A stretch of 64,000 nt of DNA from Thermodesulfobacteriota bacterium. Its GTDB lineage: Bacteria; Desulfobacterota_D; UBA1144. How positions within the stretch are numbered: position 1 is the first letter of the stretch; every line of letters starts with the position of its first letter. The translations under genes were made by a program, and so were the position numbers. Below, in pieces: positions 50,431 through 61,200 of the stretch. Below the pieces are notes generated by a model. It made no database searches. It saw only the letters and a program-made list of their open reading frames with translations, and was not told where the DNA came from. The DNA lies in contig JAURPH010000006.1 in assembly GCA_030835345.1 (NCBI GenBank), forward strand, positions 64,703 through 128,702, written 5' to 3'.

Positions 50431-50778
50431 ATGAAAAAATTGACTACTGAATGCCCTTTAGAAAGAAGCCTAGAGGTTATATCAGGAAAATGGAAAATAT
50501 GTATTTTGACTAAGTTATCAAAAAGAAAATATCGATTTGGAGAGATAAGAAGAGCTATTGGTGATATAACGGTAAAAATGCTCTCACAACAATTAAAAGA
50601 GCTTGAAAGATCTGAATTAATAAGCAGAAAAGATTATGGAGAGGTTCCTCCTAAAGTTGAATATTCAATAACTAATTTTGGATTAACCTTATCACCTATA
50701 TTGGAGCAAATTGAAATATGGGGTGTTAAAAATAAGACTTCAATTGATAAATATTTAAAAGATGTTGGTAAGATTTAA
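50431..50778 (+). CDS. HxlR-family transcriptional regulator
   Basis: CPLERSLEVISGKWKICILTKLSKRKYRFGEIRRAIGDITVKMLSQQLKELERSELISRKDYGEVPPKVEYSIT. Confidence 0.93.
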   Translation: MKKLTTECPLERSLEVISGKWKICILTKLSKRKYRFGEIRRAIGDITVKMLSQQLKELERSELISRKDYGEVPPKVEYSITNFGLTLSPILEQIEIWGVKNKTSIDKYLKDVGKI

Positions 50779-52019
50779 CAACTTCTTAAGCTTTTATATT
50801 TTTTTAGTAAATCGCCAATAAAATATATTGACCCACAAAAGAGTGTGTTCTTATTTTTCTTAATGTGTAATTTTAAATCTTCATAATTCCCTAAAACTAC
50901 TTTTCTATTATTTATTTTTTTTTCAATTTCATCTGGAATGAAAGTCCTTTCGTTATTAACTTTAAAGAGAATTATCTTGCTTGAAATTTTCAATAATTCA
51001 TTAATACATTTTATTGGATCTTTATCATTTAACATTCCTAGTATTACAATAAATTTTTTAGAAGTTAACTTTTTAACATTTTGGACCAATGTTTTAATTG
51101 CTTCATGATTGTGAGCTACATCTACAATCTTGAATGGATTCCAAGATAAAATGCTAAATCTGCCTTCCCATTTTATATTTTCTAATGAATTTACAATATT
51201 TTCATCTTCAAGATTAAATCCAAAATTATTTTTTATTATGGAACAGGTTTTTAAAACAATTGCCATATTTTCTATTTGATGCATTCCCTTTAAGCTTGAA
51301 TTAAAAGTTAAATTCTCATATTTATAAAATTCTTTTTTGTAATCAATATTAAAGTCTTTTCTAAAGACATAAATATTTTTAGTTTTTTTTAATATGTAAT
51401 TTTTAACTCTGTTAAAAGGATAAGGCTTCATTCCAGTTATAAAAAAACTATCTTTTTTAATAATGCCAATTTTTTCTTTGGCTATTTTTAATAAAGTATT
51501 CCCAAGATATTCCTTATGGTCTTTTGCGATATTTGTTATTATTGAAATTTTTGAATCTATTACATTAGTTGCATCGAACCTTCCGCCAAGTCCAACTTCA
51601 AATATATTAAAGATGTTTTTACTTTTACTTAAGAAAAGTATTCCTACTACAGTTATTAACTCGAAAAAACTCAGTTTAATATTTACTTTTATTTCTGTTT
51701 TGATAATTTCTTCAAGAATTTGATCCAGTTCTTTAGTTGAGATATTTTTCTCCCCTATAGAGATTCTCTCATTTAGAGAATATAGGTGAGGGGAGGTGTA
51801 AAGACCAGTTTTTAAATTTGAATTGTTGAGTATGGTTGAAAGGGATTTGGCAACAGAACCTTTACCATTTGTTCCAGTTATGCCAATTGTAATTCCAAGA
51901 TTTTTTTGTGGATTTTCTAACTCTAAAAGAATACCCCTGATGTTTGCCAATGATGGGTGTGTAGAATTTTTTCGTTTTTCAAGTTCTTTTATATTGTAGT
52001 ATTTTAACCTGGAGGCCAA
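50775..52019 (-). CDS. folC: folylpolyglutamate/dihydrofolate synthase
   Basis: GITGTNGKGSVAKSLSTILNNSNLKTGLYTSPHL...VGLGGRFDATNVI. Confidence 0.94.
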   Translation of the reverse strand: MASRLKYYNIKELEKRKNSTHPSLANIRGILLELENPQKNLGITIGITGTNGKGSVAKSLSTILNNSNLKTGLYTSPHLYSLNERISIGEKNISTKELDQILEEIIKTEIKVNIKLSFFELITVVGILFLSKSKNIFNIFEVGLGGRFDATNVIDSKISIITNIAKDHKEYLGNTLLKIAKEKIGIIKKDSFFITGMKPYPFNRVKNYILKKTKNIYVFRKDFNIDYKKEFYKYENLTFNSSLKGMHQIENMAIVLKTCSIIKNNFGFNLEDENIVNSLENIKWEGRFSILSWNPFKIVDVAHNHEAIKTLVQNVKKLTSKKFIVILGMLNDKDPIKCINELLKISSKIILFKVNNERTFIPDEIEKKINNRKVVLGNYEDLKLHIKKNKNTLFCGSIYFIGDLLKKYKSLRSC

Positions 52020-52342
52020 CTAAGTTTTCTCCCTGCTAAAAAATGCAAATGAATATGAAAAACACTTTGCCCTGCATGTTCACCATTATTCATAACTAAT
52101 CTGTAACCTTTGGAAATATTTAATTTATTTGCAATAATTCTTGCTACACTGAATAGGTGACCCACAACTTCTTCATCTGCTTTATCAATTAGGTCAGGTC
52201 TTTCAATTCTTTTCTTAGGAATTATCAGTATATGAGTAGGTGCTTGTGGATTAATATCATAAAAAGCTATCGACACATTGTCCTCATAAACTATGTCAGA
52301 GGGTATTTCACGATCAATTATTTTTTCAAAAAGGTTTTTCAT
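52004..52342 (-). CDS. HIT (histidine triad) family protein
   Basis: FEKIIDREIPSDIVYEDN...HILIIPKKRI...HAGQSVFHIHLHFLAGRKLSWPPG. Confidence 0.95.
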   Translation of the reverse strand: MKNLFEKIIDREIPSDIVYEDNVSIAFYDINPQAPTHILIIPKKRIERPDLIDKADEEVVGHLFSVARIIANKLNISKGYRLVMNNGEHAGQSVFHIHLHFLAGRKLSWPPG

Positions 52343-52345
52343 AGA

Positions 52346-52699
52346 TTAATTATTATTTATTATAGCTATTGCTGTAGCTATTTTATCCGTATGTGTAATT
52401 GATATCATTATTTCATTATTATTGTTCTCAATTATAGCAACTGGTTTCCCAGAGGCTGATTTTATAATCTTAATACTTTTGAATGTTAAACCATCTCTAA
52501 AACCATTTCCTAAAGCTTTAGCTATAGCTTCTTTAGCAGCAAATTTACCAGACAGGGAATTTAAGAAGCTTTTTTTATCTTTGTATAAAGGTAGCTCTTC
52601 AGTATTGAAAATTTTATTAGTAAACTTTTCACCCCACTTATCATAAATTTTATTCAATCTAGAAATATCAACATTATCAACTCCAACACCTTTAATCAT
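52346..52699 (-). CDS. acpS: holo-ACP synthase
   Basis: GVGVDNVDISRL...FNTEELPLY...LSGKFAAKEAIAKALG...ISITHTDKIATAIAII. Confidence 0.94.
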   Translation of the reverse strand: MIKGVGVDNVDISRLNKIYDKWGEKFTNKIFNTEELPLYKDKKSFLNSLSGKFAAKEAIAKALGNGFRDGLTFKSIKIIKSASGKPVAIIENNNNEIMISITHTDKIATAIAIINNN

Positions 52700-53409
52700 T
52701 TGTTTATTTTAGCGTAAATTTTATTCACAGACTCATAAAGTCCTGAAAAAATTGCTTCTCCTATTATACTATGGCCTATATTAAATTCTTTTATCTCTTT
52801 TATTGAAACAATCTTTGTTATATTTTTCAAATCTAAACCATGACCAGCAGCTAAATAAAGATTAAGTGATTGAGCGAATTTAGCACTTTCTTTAATTTTC
52901 TTTAACTCAATATCTTTTTGATTCCCATGTGAATCAGTATATTTACCAGTATTAATTTCAATCCCATGAATTCCGAGAGTATTTGCTAGTGCTATTTGTT
53001 CAATATTTGAATCAATAAAAATCATAATTTGTATTTTAGAATTTAAATTATTCACTATTTTATGAATTTTTTTTATATTTTTTTTAAGATCTAAACCACC
53101 TTCCGTAGTTAATTCTAATCTTTTCTCGGGAACCAAAGTAACCATTTTTGGCTTAACTTTGTTTGCAATCAAAACCATTTCATCGGTTGGTGCCATTTCA
53201 AGATTAAGTGGAAGATTAATAGTTGATTTATATCTATATAAATCATTATCCTGTATATGCCTTCTATCTTCTCTAAGATGCATAACAATACCATGAGCCT
53301 TGGTTTTTTTTATAATCTTACAAGCTTCTATAGGATCAGGATGTTTACCAAGCCTAGCTTGTCTTAAGGTTGCAACATGATCAACATTTATGTTTAAAAT
53401 TTTTTCCAT
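52696..53409 (-). CDS. pdxJ: pyridoxine 5'-phosphate synthase
   Basis: LNINVDHVATLRQARLGKHPDPIEAC...HLREDRRHIQDND...VTLVPEKRLELTTEGGLD. Confidence 0.97.
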   Translation of the reverse strand: MEKILNINVDHVATLRQARLGKHPDPIEACKIIKKTKAHGIVMHLREDRRHIQDNDLYRYKSTINLPLNLEMAPTDEMVLIANKVKPKMVTLVPEKRLELTTEGGLDLKKNIKKIHKIVNNLNSKIQIMIFIDSNIEQIALANTLGIHGIEINTGKYTDSHGNQKDIELKKIKESAKFAQSLNLYLAAGHGLDLKNITKIVSIKEIKEFNIGHSIIGEAIFSGLYESVNKIYAKINK

Positions 53410-53410
53410 C

Positions 53411-54718
53411 TTAAAGTTCTTTTGCTAATTCTGAAAACTCCTTTATGTACTGGTTTATTGTAATTTTATCCTTACCTTGTATTAGGATTCTAATTTTATT
53501 CTCAGTTCCTGAATATCTTATATTTAAATAGTAGTCCTTATTTTTTCTTTTAAAATTTCTTTTAAATTTTACAATACTTATAATTTTTTCTAAATCTTCT
53601 TTTTTGATAACATCATAACTTTTTAATACACTAGGATTCATTTCTATATTATAAATTTGATTAAAATCTTTAGTTTTTTTTAAAAAATTACATATAAGAA
53701 GGAGTGTTAAGTTTGAATCAGAGGTCTTTAGTAAATTTTTAAAAATATAGTGACCTGAGTTTTCTCCACCAAAGTTAGAACCAGTTTTTAACATTGATTG
53801 GTAAACATTTCTATCACCAACATCAGTTTTAATAATTTTTATTCCCTTTTTTAATAAATTTTCCTCAATCGCATTATTTGTCATAATTGTTGTTACAAAT
53901 TTATCAGCTTTCTTTAGTAGTTTTGATGATAAAAAACTAAGCATTTTGTCACCACTTATTTCTCTTGCCTTACTGTCCAAGAATATTACCCTGTCTGCAT
54001 CTCCATCAAAAGCAACACCAAAATCAAGATTTTTATTTAGTATCAATTGCTTCAATGGATTTGTGTTTTCAACCCCAATACTGCTATTTATATTTTTTCC
54101 ATTTGGCTTATCGCCAATATAAAAACATTTATTTTTTGTCTTACCCATTATTTTTTTTGTTGCTATGTAAGAGGAGCCATTAGCTAAATCAATGCCAATT
54201 TTATAGGAATTTTTATTTATATACTTTCCTAAAATATAATCACAATATTCATCAATAGAATTATGGTAATTTACATTTAATTTATTGTTGATTCTGGCTC
54301 TAGTTTTCTTCTTTTTAAAAGAATCATATGATCTTGATATGGTTTTTTGTTCACTATCATTAATTTTTTCACCTATGTTGTTAAAAATTTTAATTCCGTT
54401 GTATTTGAAATTATTATGGGAAGCTGTTATGACGATACCATATGATTTTGGATATTTACTACACATGATTGATACAGATGAAGTTGGAAGTATTCCAAGA
54501 TCTGTAGTTCCAATTCCAAAAGTATTTAATCCTTTTTTTAAATTATTTTTTACAAAACTAGATGAGGACCTTGTATCAGATGCGATGAAAACATTTTTTA
54601 TTTCTAAGTCTTTTTCTGAAATTAATTTTCCAATTGATAAACCAATTGCTAATAGACCTTGTTTTGATAAAAAACCTTTATGTGGAAACCCTCTTATTCC
54701 ATCAGTACCAAAAATCAT
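53411..54718 (-). CDS. glmM: phosphoglucosamine mutase
   Basis: MIFGTDGIRGF...ASHNNFKYNGIKIF...VAFDGDADRVIFLD. Start moved so ATGA overlaps folP. Confidence 0.95.
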   Translation of the reverse strand: MIFGTDGIRGFPHKGFLSKQGLLAIGLSIGKLISEKDLEIKNVFIASDTRSSSSFVKNNLKKGLNTFGIGTTDLGILPTSSVSIMCSKYPKSYGIVITASHNNFKYNGIKIFNNIGEKINDSEQKTISRSYDSFKKKKTRARINNKLNVNYHNSIDEYCDYILGKYINKNSYKIGIDLANGSSYIATKKIMGKTKNKCFYIGDKPNGKNINSSIGVENTNPLKQLILNKNLDFGVAFDGDADRVIFLDSKAREISGDKMLSFLSSKLLKKADKFVTTIMTNNAIEENLLKKGIKIIKTDVGDRNVYQSMLKTGSNFGGENSGHYIFKNLLKTSDSNLTLLLICNFLKKTKDFNQIYNIEMNPSVLKSYDVIKKEDLEKIISIVKFKRNFKRKNKDYYLNIRYSGTENKIRILIQGKDKITINQYIKEFSELAKEL

Positions 54719-55545
54719 TTTAATGCTCTCCACATCTTAATCATTTCAACTGTTTCTTTAACATTATGAGTTCTTATTATATTCACTCCATTCATTATTG
54801 AAAACAAGGAGCTAATTACAGAACCATTAACTCTTTCGTCAGGATTTTTTAAATTCAAGATATTACCTATAAAACTTTTGTTTGATATTCCATACATAAT
54901 AGGTCGTTTAAAAACCTTAAATCTATCAGCCTTTTTAATTAGATCAATATTTTGATTAAGTGTCTTTCCAAAGCCAATTCCTGGATCAAGAACTAATGTA
55001 TTTAGAGGAATCTTATTCCTTTTACAAGTATCTAAGATAGATTCAAAGAATTTGATTATGTCTTTGATAAGATTCCTATAATTAGTTTTTGCTTGCATCA
55101 CATCAGGAAGCCCAGATGTATGATTTATTATCAAACCACATTTATAGTTAGATATAACTTTTGGCATTCTTTGATCATACATGAAACCTGTTGCATCATT
55201 TATTATCTCTACACCATGATCTAAACCAATTTTAGCTATTTCACTTTTCATTGTATCTAGGGAAATAATTGGATTATATTTTTTTATTATTTTACTAACA
55301 ATAGGAAATAGTCTTTTTTTTTCTTCTTCAAAGGAAACTCTTTTTGAGCCTGGCCTTGTGGATTCAGCACCAATATCAATAATATCTGCACCTTCATCTA
55401 AATACTTTTCCACGAGTTTATAAATATCTCTTAGATTATTATACTTGCCACCATCATAAAAAGAGTCTGGTGTAATATTAATTACTCCTACTACTAAAGG
55501 GAAATTGTTTGTACGAAAAGTTTTAGAAGGAACTTTTAATAACAT
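54715..55545 (-). CDS. folP: dihydropteroate synthase
   Basis: VVGVINITPDSFYDGGKY...GADIIDIGAESTRPGS...LDPGIGFGKTLNQN. Confidence 0.96.
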   Translation of the reverse strand: MLLKVPSKTFRTNNFPLVVGVINITPDSFYDGGKYNNLRDIYKLVEKYLDEGADIIDIGAESTRPGSKRVSFEEEKKRLFPIVSKIIKKYNPIISLDTMKSEIAKIGLDHGVEIINDATGFMYDQRMPKVISNYKCGLIINHTSGLPDVMQAKTNYRNLIKDIIKFFESILDTCKRNKIPLNTLVLDPGIGFGKTLNQNIDLIKKADRFKVFKRPIMYGISNKSFIGNILNLKNPDERVNGSVISSLFSIMNGVNIIRTHNVKETVEMIKMWRALK

Positions 55546-55554
55546 GAAAGAGGG

Positions 55555-57462
55555 CTAATCCTCAATTTCTGAAAAAGCAGTAGTAGTTTCAGGTGTAATA
55601 GGTGACCAGTTCGAAGCTTTTTCTTGTTCATTGTTGCTAGGAGGTGATTTGATTTCTTCTTCTATTCCTAAAAGCTTATTAAGCTCTTTTGAATCAACAA
55701 CCTCTTGCTCGAGAAGCAAATTGGCTAGGTCGTGGAGAAATTTTTCGTTTTCTTTAAGAAGGTTCATAGCTTCGTTGTTAGCATTAACAATAATACTTTT
55801 TATTTCGCTATCTATTATTTCACTTGTAGTGGGGCTTAATTGGCTGCCAGTTGACATTTCTTTTCCTAAAAAAACTTCACCCTCTTTTTTTGTTAATCTA
55901 ATGGGACCAACTTTTTCAGACATTCCCCATTCTGTAACCATTTTTCGAGCAATTTCAGATGCTCTTTCTAAATCATTACCTGCACCTGTAGTCCTTTCAT
56001 TAAAAATTATTTCTTCAGCAGCACGTCCTGCAAGCAATATATTGATTGTTTTTAATAAATAATCTCGAGACATCATGTATTTGTCCTCAATAGGTATTTG
56101 CATTGTTAATCCTAGAGCCATACCTCTTGGAATAATTGTTACTTTATGTACAGGGTCTGTCCCAGGAGTTAGCTTAGCTACTAAAGCATGACCAGCTTCA
56201 TGATATGCGGTTACTTTCCTTTCATGATCATTGATAACAAGACTTTTTCTTTCACTTCCCATGATAACTTTATCTTTAGCAAACTCTATGTCATTCATAG
56301 AAATTTTAGTATGGGATTCTCTAGCTGCTCTGATAGCAGCTTCATTAATTAGATTTTCTAAATCCGCACCAGAGAAACCAGGAGTTGACCTAGCAACAGT
56401 ATTTAGTTCTACATCAGAGTCCAGTGGAACATTTTTAGAATGAACTTTTAATATCTCTTCGCGACCTTTGACATCAGGTTTAGGTACAACAACCTGTCTA
56501 TCAAATCTGCCAGGTCTTAATATAGCAGGATCAAGAACATCAGGCCTATTAGTTGCTGCCATAACAATAATTCCCTCAGTAGCTTCAAAGCCATCCATTT
56601 CTACTAATAATTGGTTTAGTGTCTGCTCTCTTTCATCATGACCACCGCCAAGACCTGCACCTCTGTGTCTGCCAACTGCATCTAATTCGTCCACAAAAAT
56701 TATACAAGGCGAATTTTTCTTAGCTTGTGCAAACAAATCTCTAACTCTAGATGCACCAACTCCAACAAACATCTCTACAAAATCACTACCACTGATTATG
56801 AAAAAAGGAACTCCAGCTTCACCTGCGATAGCTTTTGCAAGTAAAGTTTTCCCTGTTCCAGGTGAACCAACAAGCAAGATTCCCTTTGGAATTCTACCGC
56901 CCAACTTAGTAAATTTTTTAGGGTTTTTCAAAAAATCAACTATTTCTTGAACTTCATCTTTGGCCTCATCAATTCCTGCTACATCGGCAAATGTTTTTTT
57001 ATTATCTTCTTTTGAAAGCATTTTTGCTCTACTCTTCCCAAAGCTCATAGCACCTCTACCACCAGCCTGAATTTGTCTTATGAAGAAAATCATAAGTGCA
57101 ATTAGAATTATCATTGGGGCCCAATTGATTAAAAAAGCAAGGAAACCACTTTCTTGGGTAGAAATAAATTTAAAATTTACCCTTTTTTCAGTCATTTGCT
57201 TTAAAAGATCATCCCCTGCAGGCCCATAAGTTTCAAAATAGACTGTTCCACCCGAACCATTAATAGGAATATATTGACCATTAATTTGATTTCCCTTGAT
57301 TTCAACTTCTAAAACTTCGCCAGAATCTACTCTGCTTAGGAATTCACTATATTGAATCTCTGTCGTGTTTTTCTTCCCTTCAGACAGAATTTGGTATGCA
57401 CCCATTAAAGATGCAAAGATAATAAACCATACAAATAAATTTTTTAAAAAACCTGAGTTCAT
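55555..57462 (-). CDS. ftsH: ATP-dependent zinc metalloprotease FtsH
   Basis: [23 protein letters not shown]...[11 protein letters not shown]...[14 protein letters not shown]. Confidence 0.98.
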   Translation of the reverse strand: MNSGFLKNLFVWFIIFASLMGAYQILSEGKKNTTEIQYSEFLSRVDSGEVLEVEIKGNQINGQYIPINGSGGTVYFETYGPAGDDLLKQMTEKRVNFKFISTQESGFLAFLINWAPMIILIALMIFFIRQIQAGGRGAMSFGKSRAKMLSKEDNKKTFADVAGIDEAKDEVQEIVDFLKNPKKFTKLGGRIPKGILLVGSPGTGKTLLAKAIAGEAGVPFFIISGSDFVEMFVGVGASRVRDLFAQAKKNSPCIIFVDELDAVGRHRGAGLGGGHDEREQTLNQLLVEMDGFEATEGIIVMAATNRPDVLDPAILRPGRFDRQVVVPKPDVKGREEILKVHSKNVPLDSDVELNTVARSTPGFSGADLENLINEAAIRAARESHTKISMNDIEFAKDKVIMGSERKSLVINDHERKVTAYHEAGHALVAKLTPGTDPVHKVTIIPRGMALGLTMQIPIEDKYMMSRDYLLKTINILLAGRAAEEIIFNERTTGAGNDLERASEIARKMVTEWGMSEKVGPIRLTKKEGEVFLGKEMSTGSQLSPTTSEIIDSEIKSIIVNANNEAMNLLKENEKFLHDLANLLLEQEVVDSKELNKLLGIEEEIKSPPSNNEQEKASNWSPITPETTTAFSEIED

Positions 57463-57484
57463 ATTAGAAATATAACTAATAATT

Positions 57485-58405
57485 CTAGTTAAAGATACCG
57501 GTACTTAAGTATCTTTCACCAGTGTCACATAATATCGTAACCACCCTAGAGTTTGGAGGCAATTTTTTAGCTATTTCAATTGAGGCTAATACATTTGCGC
57601 CTGCAGATATTCCAACAAAAATACCATGATCTTTTGATAACTTTTTAGTCATTTCAATAGCATTTTGCCCCTTTATTTTTAAAATTTCATCATAGGCTGC
57701 TTGATTTAAAGTCTCTGGAACAAATCCTGCACCAATCCCTTGTATTAAATGTGGATTAGCCGTACCATCAGTTAGAGTAGGGCACTCATCTGGTTCGACA
57801 GCAATAATTTTAATATTTTCAATTTTTTCTTTTAAAACTTCTCCAACACCTGAGATTGTTCCACCAGTTCCAACCCCAGCAACAAATGCATCAATATCAC
57901 CATTCATTTGTTCTATGATTTCTATAGCTGTCGTTTTTTTATGAATTTCCGGATTATTGTCATTTTCAAATTGTTTAGGAGAGTATGAATCTTCTGTTTT
58001 ACCTATTATTTCTTTGGCCTTATCAATAGAGCCCTGCATTTGTAATTCTTTTGGAGTCAATATTACCTCTGCTCCATATGCAGTCAACATCATTCTTCTT
58101 TCTTCACTCATATCTTCTGGCATTGTTAAAATTAGCTTGTACCCCTTTGCTGCACAAACTAAAGCAAGTCCAATTCCTGTATTTCCACTAGTGGGTTCAA
58201 CAATTGTAGTTTTTTCTGGACTTATTATTCCATCCTCTTCAGCTTTATTTATCATGTTTAAGCAAATTCTATCCTTAATACTCCCTCCAGGGCTTAAGCT
58301 TTCAATTTTTCCATAAATCTCAGATTTTTGATTTTGGTATAAATCATCTAATCTAATAACTGGTGTATTAGATATTGTTTCCAGGATACTTTTAAATACT
58401 TTCAT
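57485..58405 (-). CDS. cysK: cysteine synthase A
   Basis: NTPVIRLDDLYQ...SLSPGGSIKDRI...EPTSGNTGIGLA...GVGTGGTISGVGEVL. Confidence 0.94.
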   Translation of the reverse strand: MKVFKSILETISNTPVIRLDDLYQNQKSEIYGKIESLSPGGSIKDRICLNMINKAEEDGIISPEKTTIVEPTSGNTGIGLALVCAAKGYKLILTMPEDMSEERRMMLTAYGAEVILTPKELQMQGSIDKAKEIIGKTEDSYSPKQFENDNNPEIHKKTTAIEIIEQMNGDIDAFVAGVGTGGTISGVGEVLKEKIENIKIIAVEPDECPTLTDGTANPHLIQGIGAGFVPETLNQAAYDEILKIKGQNAIEMTKKLSKDHGIFVGISAGANVLASIEIAKKLPPNSRVVTILCDTGERYLSTGIFN

Positions 58406-58409
58406 AATA

Positions 58410-58604
58410 CTATTTAAATTTCCTATTTATAACTAAAACTATTACTTTATTAAATATTTCAATGTCATAATTGTAAAGTTGAGCTAGGTAGGGAGATAAA
58501 TCATTAAAAAGTAATTCTTTTTTCATCCCCTCATTTTTAATTTTCAATACAATTGCTTTTAACTTTTGGTCTTCAATATTTTGGATAATTTCTTTAAAGC
58601 TCAT
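58410..58604 (-). CDS. small hypothetical protein upstream of cysK
   Basis: 64-aa ORF MSFKEIIQNIEDQKLKAIVLKIKNEG..., 4 nt from cysK. Confidence 0.5.
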   Translation of the reverse strand: MSFKEIIQNIEDQKLKAIVLKIKNEGMKKELLFNDLSPYLAQLYNYDIEIFNKVIVLVINRKFK

Positions 58605-58628
58605 AAACTAAATCTACATTATGAAAAA

Positions 58629-59441
58629 CTAAAATAAAGACTTAATAAGACCACCATCTACTTGAATAGAGTTGCCGGTAATGTAGCTTGCTTTCTCCGA
58701 ACATAAAAAAGCCACAAGAGGACCAAACTCATCTGTTCTCCCTAGCCTTTTTATTGGCAAATCTTCGCCCATCATTTGTAATATATCATTGAGTTCAATA
58801 TTTATTTCATTTTCTAACAGATAATTCTTAACCTTTTTTTCTGCAATTTCTTTTATTCTATCAGTAATAATTCTCCCAGGTAAAACATTATTAACCATAA
58901 TGTTATTACTTGCATACTGGTTAGAAATAGATTTTGAAAAAGCTATAACCCCAGCTCTTGTTATGTTGGATAGTATCAAGTTGTCTATTGGTTGTTTAGC
59001 TGACGATGACCCTATGTTAACAATTCTGCCCCAATTATTAGATTTCATAATTGGCAATACAAGCTTTGTTAATAGAAATACATTCTTTAGATTTTTATCT
59101 AATGCTTCATTAAGATTATCATTTGTTATAGACTCAATATCTCCTTGCTCAGGACCACCACAATTATTTACTAAAATATCTATTTTTGATGATTTGGATA
59201 AAGTAAATTTAAACAAATCAACTACTCCTTCTTCTTTTGATAAATCTGAGATAAATGTAAAAAACTTTCCTGAATAATTTTTAGATAAAAGATAATCTGA
59301 AACATTTTTTATGTTTGCTTTCTTAGAGGAAGAAACTATAACATTACATCCTTCATCTAGAAGTGATTCTGCAACTGATAATCCTAGACCTTTAGAAGAT
59401 GCACATACGATTGCCGTTTTATTCCTTATTCCTAAATCCAT
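58629..59441 (-). CDS. SDR-family oxidoreductase
   Basis: TAIVCASSKGLGLSVAESLL...ILVNNCGGPEQGD...NIMVNNVLPGRIITDRI...YITGNSIQVDGG. Confidence 0.88.
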   Translation of the reverse strand: MDLGIRNKTAIVCASSKGLGLSVAESLLDEGCNVIVSSSKKANIKNVSDYLLSKNYSGKFFTFISDLSKEEGVVDLFKFTLSKSSKIDILVNNCGGPEQGDIESITNDNLNEALDKNLKNVFLLTKLVLPIMKSNNWGRIVNIGSSSAKQPIDNLILSNITRAGVIAFSKSISNQYASNNIMVNNVLPGRIITDRIKEIAEKKVKNYLLENEINIELNDILQMMGEDLPIKRLGRTDEFGPLVAFLCSEKASYITGNSIQVDGGLIKSLF

Positions 59442-59505
59442 ACAATCATATTAATGTATAATGACAATATGCCAAAAACAATATAAAAAACAGGAGGATT
59501 GTTAA

Positions 59506-60054
59506 ATGTTAAAAGTTGATTTAATTTTAAAAGAATGGTCTTCAGTCTTTAGTTTTTTTGAATTAAAAAAATATTGCATGATTTTTAGAAAAGGCGGTAT
59601 TCATGAAAAAGAGTTCCTTGAAACAGATTCTTATTTTGGGATCTTTAAGACCTATGAGCATGAATCAACTGAAACCGTTAAGCCATCATGTAAAAGTTTT
59701 TTAACTAATTTAACTGTAGATTATAGTGGGACATTTGATCTAGAATATATAGCAAAAATAAAAAAATCGTACTTAGTTGATAGCCTTGAAAAACTTGAAG
59801 TGTTAGATGAATTTTCACCATGGAGCCTTGAATATCTGAAAGATCGATATAATTTTAAACCCAAAAATCCCTTAAATTGTTATTTTTTAGAGCTTAGAAA
59901 ACTCAAAATACCTGAAAAAGTATTGTATTCACCTGAGGAAGCAAAAGGATGTAAGTCATGGTTTAGTCCAGTTAATGATATAAAAATTTATTCATCATCA
60001 TTAATTAATGATCCAATGAACGAAAATAAAGTTTATTCGAGAGTTGGCATTTAA
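59506..60054 (+). CDS. DUF1802-like protein
   Basis: LKEWSSVFSFFELKKYCMIFRKGGIHEKEFLETDSYFGIFKTYEHES; SD AGGAGG upstream. Confidence 0.7.
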   Translation: MLKVDLILKEWSSVFSFFELKKYCMIFRKGGIHEKEFLETDSYFGIFKTYEHESTETVKPSCKSFLTNLTVDYSGTFDLEYIAKIKKSYLVDSLEKLEVLDEFSPWSLEYLKDRYNFKPKNPLNCYFLELRKLKIPEKVLYSPEEAKGCKSWFSPVNDIKIYSSSLINDPMNENKVYSRVGI

Positions 60055-60055
60055 A

Positions 60056-60376
60056 TTATTTTTTCTTTGCTTTTTTTACATCTTTACTAATTGAATCAGC
60101 AATAGCTTTTCCATCTTTTTTCTCTGACGATATAGACTGTGAGGTTGCATCTTTCCCTTGGTCTTCTTTAACCGGGGTAGGGGCCTGGGGTTTTTTTGAA
60201 TAATCTGATGAAAACCAGCCATCTCCTTTTAATTGAAAAGAAGATAGTGATATTAATTTTTCTAATTTACCGCCACATTTTGGTTTTTCACATTTTTTTA
60301 AATCTTTATCACCGAAAGATTGTAATTCTTCAGTAATTGCGTCGCATTTCAAACATTTATATTCATAGATTGGCAT
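60056..60376 (-). CDS. FmdB-family zinc-ribbon protein
   Basis: MPIYEYKCLKCDAITEELQSFGDKDLKKCEKPKCGGKLEKLIS. Confidence 0.92.
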   Translation of the reverse strand: MPIYEYKCLKCDAITEELQSFGDKDLKKCEKPKCGGKLEKLISLSSFQLKGDGWFSSDYSKKPQAPTPVKEDQGKDATSQSISSEKKDGKAIADSISKDVKKAKKK

Positions 60377-60416
60377 ATAAACTCCCCTTTATTGAAATTA
60401 ATAAGATATAAAAAAA

Positions 60417-61160
60417 TTAAAAGTTTTGCAAGGCCCCAATATATTCACGAGCATTAAATTTGTAGCCTGACTCGGTAGCTTCATCAGAAGATAAATATAT
60501 AATTATTGGCAGAATATCATTAGGTGAAGGAAGCTGTGTCTGATCTTCATCGGGATATGCTTCCTTTCTCATTTTTGTTGCCGTACCACCTGGATTCACT
60601 GAATTTACAATGATATTGTATTTTGTTAATTCTTGGCAAAGAATATCAGTCAGTGCCTCAAGACCTGCTTTAGAAACAGAGTAAGCTCCCCAGTTTTCTC
60701 TTGGTGCCCTTCCGACAGAAGAAGAAATATTAATAATTGATCCTTTTTTTGACTCTTTTAGCAATGGTAGCAGCTCTTTAGATAATAAGACTTGACCATT
60801 TAGGTTAATATTTATCACTTCTATCCATTTTTTTATATCATAATCTTCGATTGTTGTTGTTTGACCTAAAATTCCAGCATTATTTATTAGCACATCTAAT
60901 TTCCCAAAAGTTTTTGATACATAATTAGACAACTTTAGGATTTCATCAAGATTTCCTAGTTCTAAAGAATAGGGATAAAAATTTCTTGGGAATTTTTCAC
61001 TGATTACTCTTAAATTATTATTTGATCTTGATGTTCCAATAACAATGTTACCCAAATCTAACAGCTTTTCTGCAATAGCTTTTCCTATTCCACTAGAGGC
61101 ACCAGTTACTAATACAGTTTTTGATTTCAAAAATTGAAGGTCAAGATTTTCAATTGCCAT
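60417..61160 (-). CDS. SDR-family oxidoreductase
   Basis: KTVLVTGASSGIGKAIAEKLL...VLINNAGILGQ...YSVSKAGLEALTD...VNSVNPGGTATKM. Confidence 0.9.
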   Translation of the reverse strand: MAIENLDLQFLKSKTVLVTGASSGIGKAIAEKLLDLGNIVIGTSRSNNNLRVISEKFPRNFYPYSLELGNLDEILKLSNYVSKTFGKLDVLINNAGILGQTTTIEDYDIKKWIEVININLNGQVLLSKELLPLLKESKKGSIINISSSVGRAPRENWGAYSVSKAGLEALTDILCQELTKYNIIVNSVNPGGTATKMRKEAYPDEDQTQLPSPNDILPIIIYLSSDEATESGYKFNAREYIGALQNF

Positions 61161-61200
61161 AATCTAATACTAACTTAATTTTCCATTTCTTTGAATCAAG

